Shown: one piece after another, positions 1 through 9,841 of the stretch
Numbering within the stretch: position 1 is the first letter of the stretch
How the letters are laid out: every line of letters begins with the position of its first letter
Origin: Taibaiella sp.
Lineage (GTDB): Bacteria; Bacteroidota; Bacteroidia; Chitinophagales; Chitinophagaceae
Reading direction: 5' to 3'
DNA length: 64,000 nt
Assembly: GCA_013815385.1 (NCBI GenBank)
Contig: JACDGL010000002.1
Location: 62,001-126,000 of the forward strand
Program-made: the position numbers and the translations under genes
Notes under the pieces: model-generated
Databases searched by the model: none
The model's input: the letters and a program-made list of their open reading frames with translations, nothing else
Told to the model about the DNA's origin: nothing

Positions 1-1818
1 TTCCCATAGCCTGATAAAAAAGAAAAAACGGATGAGCATCTTCTGGCTATCATCGCCTGAAAAGAACTGGGTAATAAGGGTTTCTTTATCCATATCTTTA
101 AATAATCCCATCTGCAGCACATTGCTATCTTTTATGGAAAGAAGCACGTTTCTAAATTCTTCCTTCTGGCGAAGATAACGTTCCCAGGGTACGCCAAGCC
201 CTACCTTTTTAAAATTGGTTATATAGTCAGGTAACTGCTTGCCAATAGAGTTAGCCAGTATATATTTCCCTTTTTTGTCTTTTACAAAATAAGAGGCAGG
301 CAATGACATAAGACCTTCCACAATAGTGCTACTAAGAAAAGGCTCGCGGCACTCTATTCCTGCCGCCATAGTGGTACGGTCATTCCTATCAAGCAAAGAT
401 TGCAGATAGATATGCTGATCGAGATATAATACCTGCTTTATATAATTACTACCCATATACTCTTTTGCTTCCTGCAGTATTTGTTTACGGTAATAAATAT
501 TGCTGGCAGCTTCATCCTTATTCATAAAAAACTCTTCCGGATAGAAATTAGAAGCATTTAACAGGATCGCTTCATCAGTGGTACGGTTCTGCAAGTATCT
601 TTTTAGCTTATGCAGCCTGGTAATATCTTTTGCATAAGGCAGATCAAGTAGTGAAGAGAAGGCCTTCACTTTATCCCAATGCTTTAATGGTTTATAACGT
701 ACATATCCCCCCATCAGTTCATCAGCACCTTCTCCTGAAAGCAATACTTTAACGTAGCTCTTGGAATAAGCCGATATGGCTACCAAATGCGGATCGCTCT
801 GGTGTATAAGCGGCTCGTCGTGCGCCCACACTGCTTTTACCATATTTTCATATAGCAACTCATCTTCTACTAGTAAAGTATGAGAATCAAAACCATAAGA
901 CTTTGCAAGTTTTTCCGCCTGCACCGATTCATTCAGCTCACTTTCTGTAAATCTTATGGTAAATGTATTAATGCCCTTATAGCCCTGTGAAGCCAATGAA
1001 TAAGCAACCGCGCTGGAGTCTAAGCCTCCACTTAGCAGTATGCCTACAGGCACATCGCTTACCATACGATAACGGATAGAACGGTTGAAGTTGTACTCAA
1101 ACCATTCCATAGGATCGGCATCCAACTTAACATGAGCCGAACGTTCGCCCAGGTTCCAATACCTTTCTGAAGTTTGCCTTCCATCCGCATATAATATTAA
1201 GAAGTGGCCGGGCAATATTTTAAACACTCCCTGGAATATTGTATTGGCGCCTGCTATGTACCTGTAAAAAAATAATTCATTCAGGCCATTCTCGTCTACA
1301 GATAAGGGTACACCAATTGTAAAAAGCGCCTTTGGCTCAGACGCAAAATACCATGCATTATCCCATTGCGCGTAGTATATGGGCTTCACCCCTAGCCTAT
1401 CACGGCATACGAATATACTGCCATCTGCATCATCATGTATCGCAAAAGCCCACATACCCTCTAACCTTAGGAGCATGCTACTGCCGTATAATATATACAG
1501 GTACAGCAACACTTCAGTATCGGAGGTGGACCTGAACTTTACACCTTTCTCCTCCAGTTCTGGTATAAACTCCTTGTAATTATAAATTTCACCATTGAAA
1601 ATGATCGTGTACCGTCCATCGGCAGATGTGAAGGGCTGGCTTGCGCAATCGCTAAGATCAAGAATTGATAACCTACGGTGTGCAAGGGCAACATTGCGCT
1701 TAATAAAAGTACCTGCGCCATCGGGACCACGATGCGCTAAGCTATCCCTCATTCTCGTTACCAGTTCTTCATTAATAGGTTTGTTATCAAACCTTATGAG
1801 TCCCGCAATTCCACACAT
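1..1818 (-). CDS. asnB: Asparagine synthase (glutamine-hydrolysing), C-terminus beyond the left edge
   Basis: Partial gene: 606 codons are visible and the frame runs off the left edge without a stop. The start codon at 1816-1818 begins MCGIAG, giving the N-terminal nucleophile Cys2 of class II glutamine amidotransferases. The glutaminase-type half is followed by the PP-loop SGGLDSS at residues 263-269, the ATP-pyrophosphatase signature of the synthetase half. The family transfers ammonia from glutamine to an aspartyl or other carboxylate after AMP activation. It is the last visible gene of the leftward polysaccharide run, 35 nt after the preceding glycosyltransferase. AsnB-like enzymes inside polysaccharide loci often appear to amidate uronic acids or other glycan carboxylates rather than make free asparagine; that role is inferred here. 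The family is clear, the substrate is not. Confidence 0.9.
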   Translation of the reverse strand, partial: MCGIAGLIRFDNKPINEELVTRMRDSLAHRGPDGAGTFIKRNVALAHRRLSILDLSDCASQPFTSADGRYTIIFNGEIYNYKEFIPELEEKGVKFRSTSDTEVLLYLYILYGSSMLLRLEGMWAFAIHDDADGSIFVCRDRLGVKPIYYAQWDNAWYFASEPKALFTIGVPLSVDENGLNELFFYRYIAGANTIFQGVFKILPGHFLILYADGRQTSERYWNLGERSAHVKLDADPMEWFEYNFNRSIRYRMVSDVPVGILLSGGLDSSAVAYSLASQGYKGINTFTIRFTESELNESVQAEKLAKSYGFDSHTLLVEDELLYENMVKAVWAHDEPLIHQSDPHLVAISAYSKSYVKVLLSGEGADELMGGYVRYKPLKHWDKVKAFSSLLDLPYAKDITRLHKLKRYLQNRTTDEAILLNASNFYPEEFFMNKDEAASNIYYRKQILQEAKEYMGSNYIKQVLYLDQHIYLQSLLDRNDRTTMAAGIECREPFLSSTIVEGLMSLPASYFVKDKKGKYILANSIGKQLPDYITNFKKVGLGVPWERYLRQKEEFRNVLLSIKDSNVLQMGLFKDMDKETLITQFFSGDDSQKMLIRFFFFIRLWE

Positions 1819-1853
1819 TTATAAGTAGCAGCTTAAAATCAACAATCGCAAGT

Positions 1854-2882
1854 TTAAATTCTTTCAGTTAACAATGCATCCCATTTTTTAAATACCTCTT
1901 CTGCTGAATATTTATTCAGCATATTCTTTCCATTAGCGCTCAATGTTTTGCCCGCGCCAGGTGTGCTGATGAGGTAATGTATTTTTTCGGCCATACCTAC
2001 ATGGTCGTTCTGATTGACTAAAAGGGCTGTTTGGTTATCTGTAACAATATGGGGAATACCCCCAACATTAGTACTGACGATAGGAAGGCCGAACGCGATC
2101 ATTTCCAAAAAGGATACAGGCGCATTATCTATATTATTTGTACATATATAAATATCAGATACCTTAGCAAAGTAGGCCTTATTTCTCATATTTACAAAGC
2201 CTACTAATTCTATATTGTCCCGTAAGCCCATTTTTTTTATCATGCCCAATACCTCCGATTTTAGGCCCAGGTCTGGGCCAGCCATATATAGCTTAATGTT
2301 GCTATAGTTATATCGATCTTTCAATTCTTTTATTACCCTTACAGCCATCTGAGGATTATAGATAGGCGAGAACGCCCGCATCCAAAAAAGTACAGGTTGC
2401 AGCTTTTCTCTTGGATCGTAAGTATAGTAATTCATGTCTATAACATTCTCCACTAACTCACAATCCATGCCATATTCCTTCATAGCATTTATCATGAAAT
2501 TGGAGGGGCATGTGATAATATGCGCGCTACGAAGCATCTTAAGATAAATACCTGGATCGATCTTCATTTTAGCAGGTATTCCACCACCCCTTATCGTAAC
2601 TATTATTTTTTTATTAAGCGTCTTTAAAAGTCTTACAGATACATATCCCCAATACACGCTTAAACCTGAAAATAGTTGAACCATTCCTACGTCATACTTA
2701 TTTCTATAGATTACGAGGAAGTAAATAGCATGTAGTAATCGCAATATTCTATTCTTCTTATCTGATATTGTGAGAACTTCATATCCCTTGTTTTTTAATA
2801 GGCTGGCAATCTCCATTGCCTGGGTAGGGATATATGACTCTTTATCGAGAAACAACCCTATAATCAGGATCCTTTTTTTCAT
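1854..2882 (-). CDS. Glycosyltransferase, GT4/GT-B type
   Basis: 342 residues, slightly short for GT4. The N-terminus is the usual Rossmann start (MKKRILIIGLF) and the C-terminal half carries the sugar-nucleotide-binding region around residues 195-275. The usual E-x7-E motif is altered: D252 takes the place of the first Glu and E260 is the second, followed by GLPIVSTNVGG. Members of this family transfer a sugar from a nucleotide donor, retaining configuration, on the cytoplasmic face during repeat-unit assembly. The start overlaps the end of the upstream glycosyltransferase gene by 41 nt, an unusually long overlap suggesting translational coupling. Donor and acceptor cannot be told from the sequence. 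Confidence 0.85.
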   Translation of the reverse strand: MKKRILIIGLFLDKESYIPTQAMEIASLLKNKGYEVLTISDKKNRILRLLHAIYFLVIYRNKYDVGMVQLFSGLSVYWGYVSVRLLKTLNKKIIVTIRGGGIPAKMKIDPGIYLKMLRSAHIITCPSNFMINAMKEYGMDCELVENVIDMNYYTYDPREKLQPVLFWMRAFSPIYNPQMAVRVIKELKDRYNYSNIKLYMAGPDLGLKSEVLGMIKKMGLRDNIELVGFVNMRNKAYFAKVSDIYICTNNIDNAPVSFLEMIAFGLPIVSTNVGGIPHIVTDNQTALLVNQNDHVGMAEKIHYLISTPGAGKTLSANGKNMLNKYSAEEVFKKWDALLTERI

Positions 2883-3960
2883 TTGTATTATTAGTGTTGA
2901 TAGAGTTATTATTTTGTATTAATCGCCTATACATTGCGCCAAACAATTGCATATTTTTTTTAAGACTGGTGTTCTGCTTTATATACTGTATGTTTTCTAA
3001 AATGGCGTTGTTGAATATAGATTCGTTGTTTAATGTTGTCTTTATTTTATCAAATAGCATCTGTTCATTGCCTACCTCTACGAGGTAGCCGTTTTTGCCA
3101 TCAATGATAAACGCCCTATTTGCCGGAAGATCAGATACTATAGGGAGACAACCGCAGCCCATTGCTTCTAACAGGGAAGCAGATACGCCTTCTGTATCAG
3201 GCATAGATATATATATATCAGATCGCCTTAGCAACTCAGGCAACTCCCCATTAGGCACATAACCAAGAAAGGATACATGCTCTGACAATCCATTTTTCTT
3301 CACAAAACTTTGAAGATTTTCTAACTCAGTTCCGTTACCGGCTATTGCTAAAGATATATCATAGCCATTATCCACCAGCAATTTGAGCGCTTTTAATATA
3401 ACCATATGCCCATATTCTGGAAACAAAGCACGGGTAACGCACATATTTATCTTCTGTCCTTTAATATATTGCTTCTGTACCGGATAGAATATACCTAAAT
3501 CAATGCCGCGCGGCAGTACGAACAATTGCGATGGGCTCGCTCCGTAATGTACTATGCTATCCGTCATGTGCTGTCCCCACGCATGTATCTTATCCGCGTG
3601 TTTTATCGCGTAGCGGGCCAGTAAAGCTTTGAAAGGGGTTGTCCAATGGTTCTGAGGCCAAACATCAGTTATACCTTGTGCGGCTATTACGCAGGGATGA
3701 TAACCGCTCCATGCTGCAAGAAAACCATAGCTGGTAAGACGGTAGCCTATAATAATATCAGGGGCAAAGCGCTTTACTTTTTTCTTTATGGTCAGTAACA
3801 TCGTTATCCACTCCAATGTTCTTTTTATGCGCCCAGTCTGATTCAGATGCCAGTTGGTTACTTCGGCATCACCATATTGTTCCAATCCATTTATCCAATG
3901 CTTTGCATTAGCCAGGGGATCCGCAAGCAATAATATTTTTAATTTCTTTTGGGCAGCCAT
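2842..3960 (-). CDS. Glycosyltransferase, GT4/GT-B type
   Basis: 372 residues with an ATG start at 3958-3960. The N-terminal domain starts with a beta strand (LKILLLADP) and the C-terminal GT4 domain has the donor-site motif E257-x7-E265 in EGVSASLLEAMGCG, then PIVSD. It belongs to the same unidirectional polysaccharide run: only 7 nt separate it from the asparagine synthase gene upstream, and its 3' end overlaps the next glycosyltransferase by 41 nt. The C-terminus is rich in Asn and Lys, encoded by the overlap zone, and is probably not part of the fold. Specificity is unknown. Confidence 0.87.
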   Translation of the reverse strand: MAAQKKLKILLLADPLANAKHWINGLEQYGDAEVTNWHLNQTGRIKRTLEWITMLLTIKKKVKRFAPDIIIGYRLTSYGFLAAWSGYHPCVIAAQGITDVWPQNHWTTPFKALLARYAIKHADKIHAWGQHMTDSIVHYGASPSQLFVLPRGIDLGIFYPVQKQYIKGQKINMCVTRALFPEYGHMVILKALKLLVDNGYDISLAIAGNGTELENLQSFVKKNGLSEHVSFLGYVPNGELPELLRRSDIYISMPDTEGVSASLLEAMGCGCLPIVSDLPANRAFIIDGKNGYLVEVGNEQMLFDKIKTTLNNESIFNNAILENIQYIKQNTSLKKNMQLFGAMYRRLIQNNNSINTNNTNEKKDPDYRVVSR

Positions 3961-3967
3961 TTATTTA

Positions 3968-5875
3968 CTAACTTATTGCAGGCTTGTAATGTTGTAACCA
4001 AAGCTCCAATGACAATAGCATGTAGATACGCTGGTATAAACCTATACGGCTGATTGATAGCTGATCGTTGGTGCCTGTAAAAAACATATCCAGCCACTTG
4101 CCCACTACTTCTTTTTTGATAAAGTGATATATTAAGGCATCATCGGCGGATAGGGTATGCCTGATAAAATCCATAGCATCGGGCGCGAGCGCCTTATCAA
4201 GCGGTATGCCAAACCCCCATTTCTTTTTATTCACTACCTCATCAGGTGCCATAGTTGCCAGCAAATCCCTTAGCATCAGCTTTCCGTGACCGAACTTATA
4301 TTTCCATTCTTTAGGTATCTTCCTCGAGCAAGCTATAACATCCTCGTACAATAGTGGCACCCGTACTTCTATACTTGCCTTCATGCTCATCATGTCTACC
4401 TTCTTCAGCATATCCCCCGGCAAGCTATAACGTTTATTATATGCCTCTACAGACCCTTCGCTTCCATACTTTTGAAATATCTCTTTGAAAAGCCGTGTGG
4501 TGGGCACTACATTTTTTATAGCTCGGAAACCAGCAATGTATAGTTCATCTTTATCCTTCTCATTCAGGTAGGAAAAAAAATTCTGCAGAATGATATGCTC
4601 TTCATTAAATGTAAGCTGCACTAACTTTTTATATTGCCTGTAGCGCGAAGAGGATAGATACCTGAGCGGATAAATACCAGCTACAAGTAGTTTGCGTATC
4701 GGCAACGGAATCTTCTTAAGCTTTAGCACAAATGGGAAGCGCCACGAAACTTCGTACCCGCAGAAAAATTCATCCCCGCCATCGCCAGATAATGCCACAG
4801 TTATCTTATCCCGTATCATACACGATATAAGATGCATAGGTATAGCTGATGAATCGCCAAAAGGCTGATCGAAATGAATAAGTATGTCCTTTAGTTGCGC
4901 CGCGCTTACTTGTCCTTGTTCAATATTTAATTCATTATAAATAGTTCCGGCGCTTTCCGCCATCAACTTAGCATAGTAAGATTCATCAAAAGCCTGATCG
5001 GGAAACTTTACGGTAAATGAATTGACCTTTTTATCAGAAGCAATTGCACTGAATGCTGTTACCAAAGAAGAGTCAATGCCACCGCTTAAAAATGTACCTA
5101 TCGGTACATCGGACATTAGTTGCTTGCTTACTGAATTTGAGATGATATTTTTTAATTGTTTAGCAGCTTCCTGGGGTGTTGCATACATTTCCACAGCAGT
5201 ATTTTCTTCTTCGTAACGCTGTATAGAAACCTTGCCATTGGCGCATTTCAGATAATGGCCAGGTAGCAAACTGTAAATACCTTTAAAGCCCGTAGCAGGT
5301 TCGGGTATATAACTAAGACTCAGATAATCATATATAGCCTGGTGATCTATTTCCGGCTTTATATCTTCATCTGCCAATATTGCCTTCAGCTCACTTGCCA
5401 AAGAGAGATAAGTATCATTTTCGTAATAGTATAATGGCTTAATGCCTATCCTGTCTCTGATCAGAAAAAGTTCATTCTTCTGCTTGTCATACAGCGCTAT
5501 TGCAAATATTCCTTTTATAAACTGAATAAATTCAATTCCATATTCCTGATAGAGATTGGGAATAATCTCTGTATCAGAATGACCTTTAAATACATAGCCT
5601 TTTTGTAACAGCAGCTCCCGATATTCATTATAATTATAAAGCTCCCCGTTGAAGATGGTAATTATATTCCCATCATTACTGACCATCGGCTGATGGCCGT
5701 TAGGTGAAACATCTATTATGCTCAATCTTTTGTGTCCAAGAAACAGCTGATCATCATTATAATATCCTTCGTCATCAGGGCCCCTGTGGTTCAATGTTTG
5801 CAGGGCACGCTTACCTAGATCCAGCAGCTTATCAGCGGAGGATTTTTTAAAGTATATTCCACAAATGCCACACAT
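3968..5875 (-). CDS. asnB: Asparagine synthase (glutamine-hydrolysing)
   Basis: A complete 635-residue protein, the normal length for bacterial AsnB. The glutaminase domain has Cys2 (MCGICG), the LSIID region near residue 51, NGELYN at 76-81 and GHSDTE at 98-103, all expected to line the glutamine site. The PP-loop SGGIDSS is at residues 264-270. The protein therefore appears fully competent for glutamine-dependent amidation. It sits between two glycosyltransferase genes with spacings of 7 and 2 nt, so it is co-transcribed with glycan genes. An amidated sugar in the exported polysaccharide is a reasonable inference; a housekeeping asparagine synthetase cannot be excluded, though this is one of three related proteins in the locus. 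Confidence 0.92.
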   Translation of the reverse strand: MCGICGIYFKKSSADKLLDLGKRALQTLNHRGPDDEGYYNDDQLFLGHKRLSIIDVSPNGHQPMVSNDGNIITIFNGELYNYNEYRELLLQKGYVFKGHSDTEIIPNLYQEYGIEFIQFIKGIFAIALYDKQKNELFLIRDRIGIKPLYYYENDTYLSLASELKAILADEDIKPEIDHQAIYDYLSLSYIPEPATGFKGIYSLLPGHYLKCANGKVSIQRYEEENTAVEMYATPQEAAKQLKNIISNSVSKQLMSDVPIGTFLSGGIDSSLVTAFSAIASDKKVNSFTVKFPDQAFDESYYAKLMAESAGTIYNELNIEQGQVSAAQLKDILIHFDQPFGDSSAIPMHLISCMIRDKITVALSGDGGDEFFCGYEVSWRFPFVLKLKKIPLPIRKLLVAGIYPLRYLSSSRYRQYKKLVQLTFNEEHIILQNFFSYLNEKDKDELYIAGFRAIKNVVPTTRLFKEIFQKYGSEGSVEAYNKRYSLPGDMLKKVDMMSMKASIEVRVPLLYEDVIACSRKIPKEWKYKFGHGKLMLRDLLATMAPDEVVNKKKWGFGIPLDKALAPDAMDFIRHTLSADDALIYHFIKKEVVGKWLDMFFTGTNDQLSISRIGLYQRIYMLLSLELWLQHYKPAIS

Positions 5876-5877
5876 AA

Positions 5878-7008
5878 TTACTCAGCTATAAATTCTTCTT
5901 TAATTCTCTTCTTGTATGCTGAATAGCTAAATAAAGCAGCAGCTTTAATACCATTAAGCGATTGCCGCTGCCAAAGCGCATTGTCATTCGCAAGCCCGAT
6001 CATGTAATCACCAAACCCTTTGTAATCCTGCCAATCGAAACATGCACCTGATTGTACCCGGGCAAGCACCTGTGGTATACAGGAAACGTTACTGCTTACT
6101 GGTATTGCGCCATATGCCATGCCTTCACTTAGCACCTTAGGCCATCCTTCTCCTTTAGATGGCAGCAATATAAAATGAGCCTTTTTGTATAATTCTTTTA
6201 ATTCTTCCTTATTTCTCCAGCCCATAAAATGAACATTGGCTGCTACACCAGCATTTTTGCAAGCATCCAGAAATTTTTCTTTTTCGCTGCCGTCACCGGA
6301 TATATATAATTCGTAAGCTATTTTATTGTGCAGGTATTTGACTATCTCAGCAATAGTATCTGTACCCTTGTAGCTTTCAAAAGACCCTACAAATAGTATA
6401 TTCACGGGCTGGGATATAGTTTTCTCAATCGCATTACCGGAAATTTCTTCATCATAAAGACTAGGATTTAAAAAATTTCTGAAATGTGATGGCATACCAT
6501 CAAAAAAACCATTTACTGTTATAAATGATTTTTTGAATTTTTTCTTCAACAGCCATTTTTGTATTCGGTATGCTATGGGTTGATTAGTGTGCTGCCAGTT
6601 GCCTGCATATTTTATCCAAACATTTTTATGCTTACCTGGCGTGAAAAACAAAATCACTAATGCTAACAAAGATATGTTAGCCGGGCAGCGTAAATGTACA
6701 TAGGTATGTTTCCTGATGTTTCGTGCTAACAAATTGTAATTTTTCAGCCACGAAAAGATCACCTGTATTTTATCACCAACCGTATCACCACCTGCTGCTA
6801 CTGCGGGAACAAAAACTACATTACTCCGTTTATAAATATCATCCTGATTAGATAGCAAGCCCCTATTCAATGGCGCAATATGGGTAATGTTATCGAATAT
6901 ATCAGCCAATTCATCTATTTCTCGCACGGTAGCACCCCAGCCATAATATTTACCTTCTTTCAAGTAGTGAGCCGTATGGGATATTATCAGTAATGAGCTA
7001 TCGGGCAT
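5878..7008 (-). CDS. Glycosyltransferase, GT4/GT-B type
   Basis: I place the start at the ATG at 7006-7008 (MPDSSLLIISH, 376 aa). A GTG nine codons earlier is also open but lies deeper inside the upstream gene, and the ATG gives a normal beta-strand N-terminus. The C-terminal donor-binding motif is E287-x7-E295 within GEGWPKVLSEGMAYG. With the ATG start it overlaps the preceding glycosyltransferase by 11 nt and is followed after 2 nt by asnB. Residues 34-38 (RNIRK region) and a hydrophobic stretch near residue 115-125 are unremarkable for GT-B enzymes that contact the membrane. Donor and acceptor are not identifiable. Confidence 0.83.
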   Translation of the reverse strand: MPDSSLLIISHTAHYLKEGKYYGWGATVREIDELADIFDNITHIAPLNRGLLSNQDDIYKRSNVVFVPAVAAGGDTVGDKIQVIFSWLKNYNLLARNIRKHTYVHLRCPANISLLALVILFFTPGKHKNVWIKYAGNWQHTNQPIAYRIQKWLLKKKFKKSFITVNGFFDGMPSHFRNFLNPSLYDEEISGNAIEKTISQPVNILFVGSFESYKGTDTIAEIVKYLHNKIAYELYISGDGSEKEKFLDACKNAGVAANVHFMGWRNKEELKELYKKAHFILLPSKGEGWPKVLSEGMAYGAIPVSSNVSCIPQVLARVQSGACFDWQDYKGFGDYMIGLANDNALWQRQSLNGIKAAALFSYSAYKKRIKEEFIAE

Positions 7009-8137
7009 TCTCGATCTCCACGAAATATTTTTCACCTATCAGTTTCCAGTCAAATTCATTACATGCTCTTTTACGTGCATTTTCGCCAAGCTGCTTTCTA
7101 AGCGGTGCATTATCTAACAATTTTATTATTTTTTCTGCCAATGCAACAGGATCTTCCTGCGGCACATGGTAGCCGGTTATTGTATCCTCTACCGCATCTT
7201 CCAGACCACAATCATTTGTAACCACTGCCGGCTTTGCGCAAAGCGCCGCCTCTATAACAGATATGCCAAATCCTTCAAAATCGCCCCAACTTGTATGCCT
7301 GCTGGGCAATGTATACACATCACAGGCATTATAAGCCTTCACTATCTCCTCATTGCTTAAGATACCCGTAAAGCGTATATTATCCTTTAGATTATAGCGG
7401 GCTATTATTTCCTCCAGGTCAGGCCATTCCTGTCGCTTGCCAATGATCAAATATATAATATCAGGGTGTTGCTGCCTTATGATGGGTAATGCCCTAAGGG
7501 CTATATCATGGCCTTTGCGAGGATCTACAGACCCAACGGTTAGTAATATCTTTTTATTTTTTAGACCGTATTGTTCAATTATATCATCATATTCGTCCAC
7601 AGGAAAAAACCTGTTTACATCCGCGCCATTAAATATTACGGCCGTGTTACGCTTATCTACTCCTCTTTCCAATACTTTTTTCTGTGTATAGTGGCTTACA
7701 CATATCACTTTATCTGAGGCAAGCAGACCCTTTGCTGTTAGGTACCTTCTGAGCTTATTACTTTCCGTCACTTCTCCCCCATGTGCTACGCTTACAATTG
7801 CAGACCCTTTAAAATACTTTTTCAGCAAGTAAATTGACCAAAGCGAAAAACCGCCAGTGGCCACAATAACGGCAGGCCGAAAAGATCTATAAAGGCGCAT
7901 AATGATGTAAAGCCTGCTGATGTATTTAGATACACCACTACTGCTTCCTAATGATACTACCTGGTAAGGTTCGGACTTATTAAAAGCATTAATATTCTCA
8001 ACTGAAGCATAGTTTTGAGTGGTGCAGACAATTAATTCATTGCCCTGGGCTATTAACTCTTTGGTGAGATGATATGCGTGATTGCCTATGCCTCCAGGGC
8101 CGGGAGGATACTCGTTTGATAACAGTAAGATTCTCAT
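6998..8137 (-). CDS. Glycosyltransferase, GT4/GT-B type
   Basis: 379 residues with a textbook GT4 N-terminus: NEYPPGPGGIGNHAYHLTKEL gives the glycine-rich loop that contacts the acceptor or donor phosphate, here at residues 8-28. The donor-site E288-x7-E296 motif lies in EGFGISVIEAALCAKP, with SVDPRKGHD at about residue 203-211 as the usual R/K phosphate-binding segment. Of the glycosyltransferases here it looks most like a canonical mannosyltransferase- or PimB-type GT4, but that says nothing firm about its sugar. It lies 24 nt after the GT-C-like membrane protein gene and overlaps the next gene. Confidence 0.88.
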   Translation of the reverse strand: MRILLLSNEYPPGPGGIGNHAYHLTKELIAQGNELIVCTTQNYASVENINAFNKSEPYQVVSLGSSSGVSKYISRLYIIMRLYRSFRPAVIVATGGFSLWSIYLLKKYFKGSAIVSVAHGGEVTESNKLRRYLTAKGLLASDKVICVSHYTQKKVLERGVDKRNTAVIFNGADVNRFFPVDEYDDIIEQYGLKNKKILLTVGSVDPRKGHDIALRALPIIRQQHPDIIYLIIGKRQEWPDLEEIIARYNLKDNIRFTGILSNEEIVKAYNACDVYTLPSRHTSWGDFEGFGISVIEAALCAKPAVVTNDCGLEDAVEDTITGYHVPQEDPVALAEKIIKLLDNAPLRKQLGENARKRACNEFDWKLIGEKYFVEIENAR

Positions 8138-8161
8138 TAAATAACGTTATTCTTTCGCTTT

Positions 8162-9832
8162 CTATCTCGATGCTATTTCAAAAATGCACGAGAAAGGGCC
8201 CGTCTGCCTGACAATATTGATACCCTTATCCGGCGCATCTTTTATAAACTTTGCCATGAGACTGGAATAAGTAAAAAATCCTACAAAGCGGTGCGTAGGT
8301 ATTAGCTTCTTTATCATACTAAAATTACTTATATCCCTTTTGTGCTTAAACAGTTCCCAAACAACAGTATCCTTAGCATTGGTAAAATTCCTCACTATAA
8401 AATCGCCGGCAGGCTGCATACTATCAGTAGTTTGATAGTTTAGCCTACAAAGGCTTGCTAATAACATAGGATTAGGTCTGTCAGTATATATATACATGTG
8501 TTCTTTGGCACTGGTGGCTACTACCGTGTCTGCTTCATCAAAAAGTTTTTTATCCAGCTTATCCAGCTTGCCGCAAAAGAGTACATAAAAATTCCCCCAT
8601 AATGGTCTTGCACCTTCTGGGGCTGTTATGGCAAAGCCCGCTCCTAAGCGTGGCTTTATATTACTTATCTTAAGCCTGTTATCCAGCTTCTTATCCGCAT
8701 TGACCATTCCAAGTGCATTGGTTTTGATATCAAAACCGGGGCCCCATAAGGTAGTGTTGGAAAAAACCTGAAAACCAATAAACCACGGAAGTAACAGTAA
8801 TACCCAAAAAAGTGGCTTTACCAATTTAGTACGCGCTGCAAGATCGTTGTAGATATATTGACAACCGACTATTAATATAATGCACAGAGCAGGAAATAAA
8901 GTAATAAGAAATTTCAGGTTGGGGTATAGGCCCAGATACATCATGGGCAATAATGAACAGAGAAAATAAATTATTATTCTCCAATTGTCTTTATATCGGG
9001 CTATAGTTATTGCCATTCCAATAATAATAAGAATAATAAATGCTGGTGTTAACATATCAATTCCAGCGCCTAATATACTCATAAGTTGAAAATCGTTATG
9101 CTCTATATATTCCTTTCCCCACAGCACAACCTCAAGGAATTTATTAACGTTATATCCACTGATATTTATAAACAGTACAAATGATATTATTGCTAAACCG
9201 CCCCAAATAAGGGGTTTAAATAGACCTCTTGATTTACTTTTTTGATAATATAGATAAGCTGTATCGGCAAATATCGGTAGGCCATATATTATGAGGTTCC
9301 ACCTGCAGCAGACGCCAAAGCCAAATACAATAGCAGATAAAAAAAGCATACCTATGGATGCACTATTTTCCTTATCATTATTTTTTATCAATATGTAATG
9401 AGAAAGCAACACGAAAAAGAAACCAATAATGCTGCTTTTAAAACTTAATAACAAGTAGTCAAATGCTGGCACAGCTATCAATATCAGGAACGTGAAGAAA
9501 TATATTCTATACACTCTCTCGCCAAGAAAATTAGAAGCCATCTTACCGATAAGCACAAATATACCTACCCCACACAAAAACGTAGCTGTTATCATTGTAC
9601 CCAACAGAACCTTATAATTGCGGGGTAAAAAAGACAGCAAGTAGTCGCACATGCTATCATAGGCGCTATATGGAGTTTGTACAGTACGATTTCTTCCAAA
9701 AAAATGATATGCCAATGTATATGGATCATCGTCATCAAAAATATTCCACGACCAGTTCAGTATTAGGATCACTAAGAGAAAAAGGACTCCTATCCACAAA
9801 AAAGTTTTTTTATTTCGCATAGTTGTATACAT
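8162..9832 (-). CDS. Polytopic membrane protein, possible GT-C-type glycosyltransferase
   Basis: 556 residues. One N-terminal membrane helix (about 12-28) is followed by the acidic loop motif FDDDDPYT (about residues 32-39), several more hydrophobic helices up to about residue 360, and a soluble C-terminal domain of about 190 residues. A short first helix followed by an acidic motif in the first extracytoplasmic loop is how GT-C enzymes (for example the ArnT/PMT superfamily) present their catalytic carboxylates, so I propose a lipid-linked-sugar-dependent transferase. This rests on topology, not on a specific family match. It sits between the O-antigen ligase-like gene (9 nt) and a GT4 gene (24 nt). 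Alternatively it is an uncharacterised polysaccharide-locus membrane protein. Confidence 0.6.
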   Translation of the reverse strand: MYTTMRNKKTFLWIGVLFLLVILILNWSWNIFDDDDPYTLAYHFFGRNRTVQTPYSAYDSMCDYLLSFLPRNYKVLLGTMITATFLCGVGIFVLIGKMASNFLGERVYRIYFFTFLILIAVPAFDYLLLSFKSSIIGFFFVLLSHYILIKNNDKENSASIGMLFLSAIVFGFGVCCRWNLIIYGLPIFADTAYLYYQKSKSRGLFKPLIWGGLAIISFVLFINISGYNVNKFLEVVLWGKEYIEHNDFQLMSILGAGIDMLTPAFIILIIIGMAITIARYKDNWRIIIYFLCSLLPMMYLGLYPNLKFLITLFPALCIILIVGCQYIYNDLAARTKLVKPLFWVLLLLPWFIGFQVFSNTTLWGPGFDIKTNALGMVNADKKLDNRLKISNIKPRLGAGFAITAPEGARPLWGNFYVLFCGKLDKLDKKLFDEADTVVATSAKEHMYIYTDRPNPMLLASLCRLNYQTTDSMQPAGDFIVRNFTNAKDTVVWELFKHKRDISNFSMIKKLIPTHRFVGFFTYSSLMAKFIKDAPDKGINIVRQTGPFSCIFEIASR

Positions 9833-9841
9833 CTGTATGGA

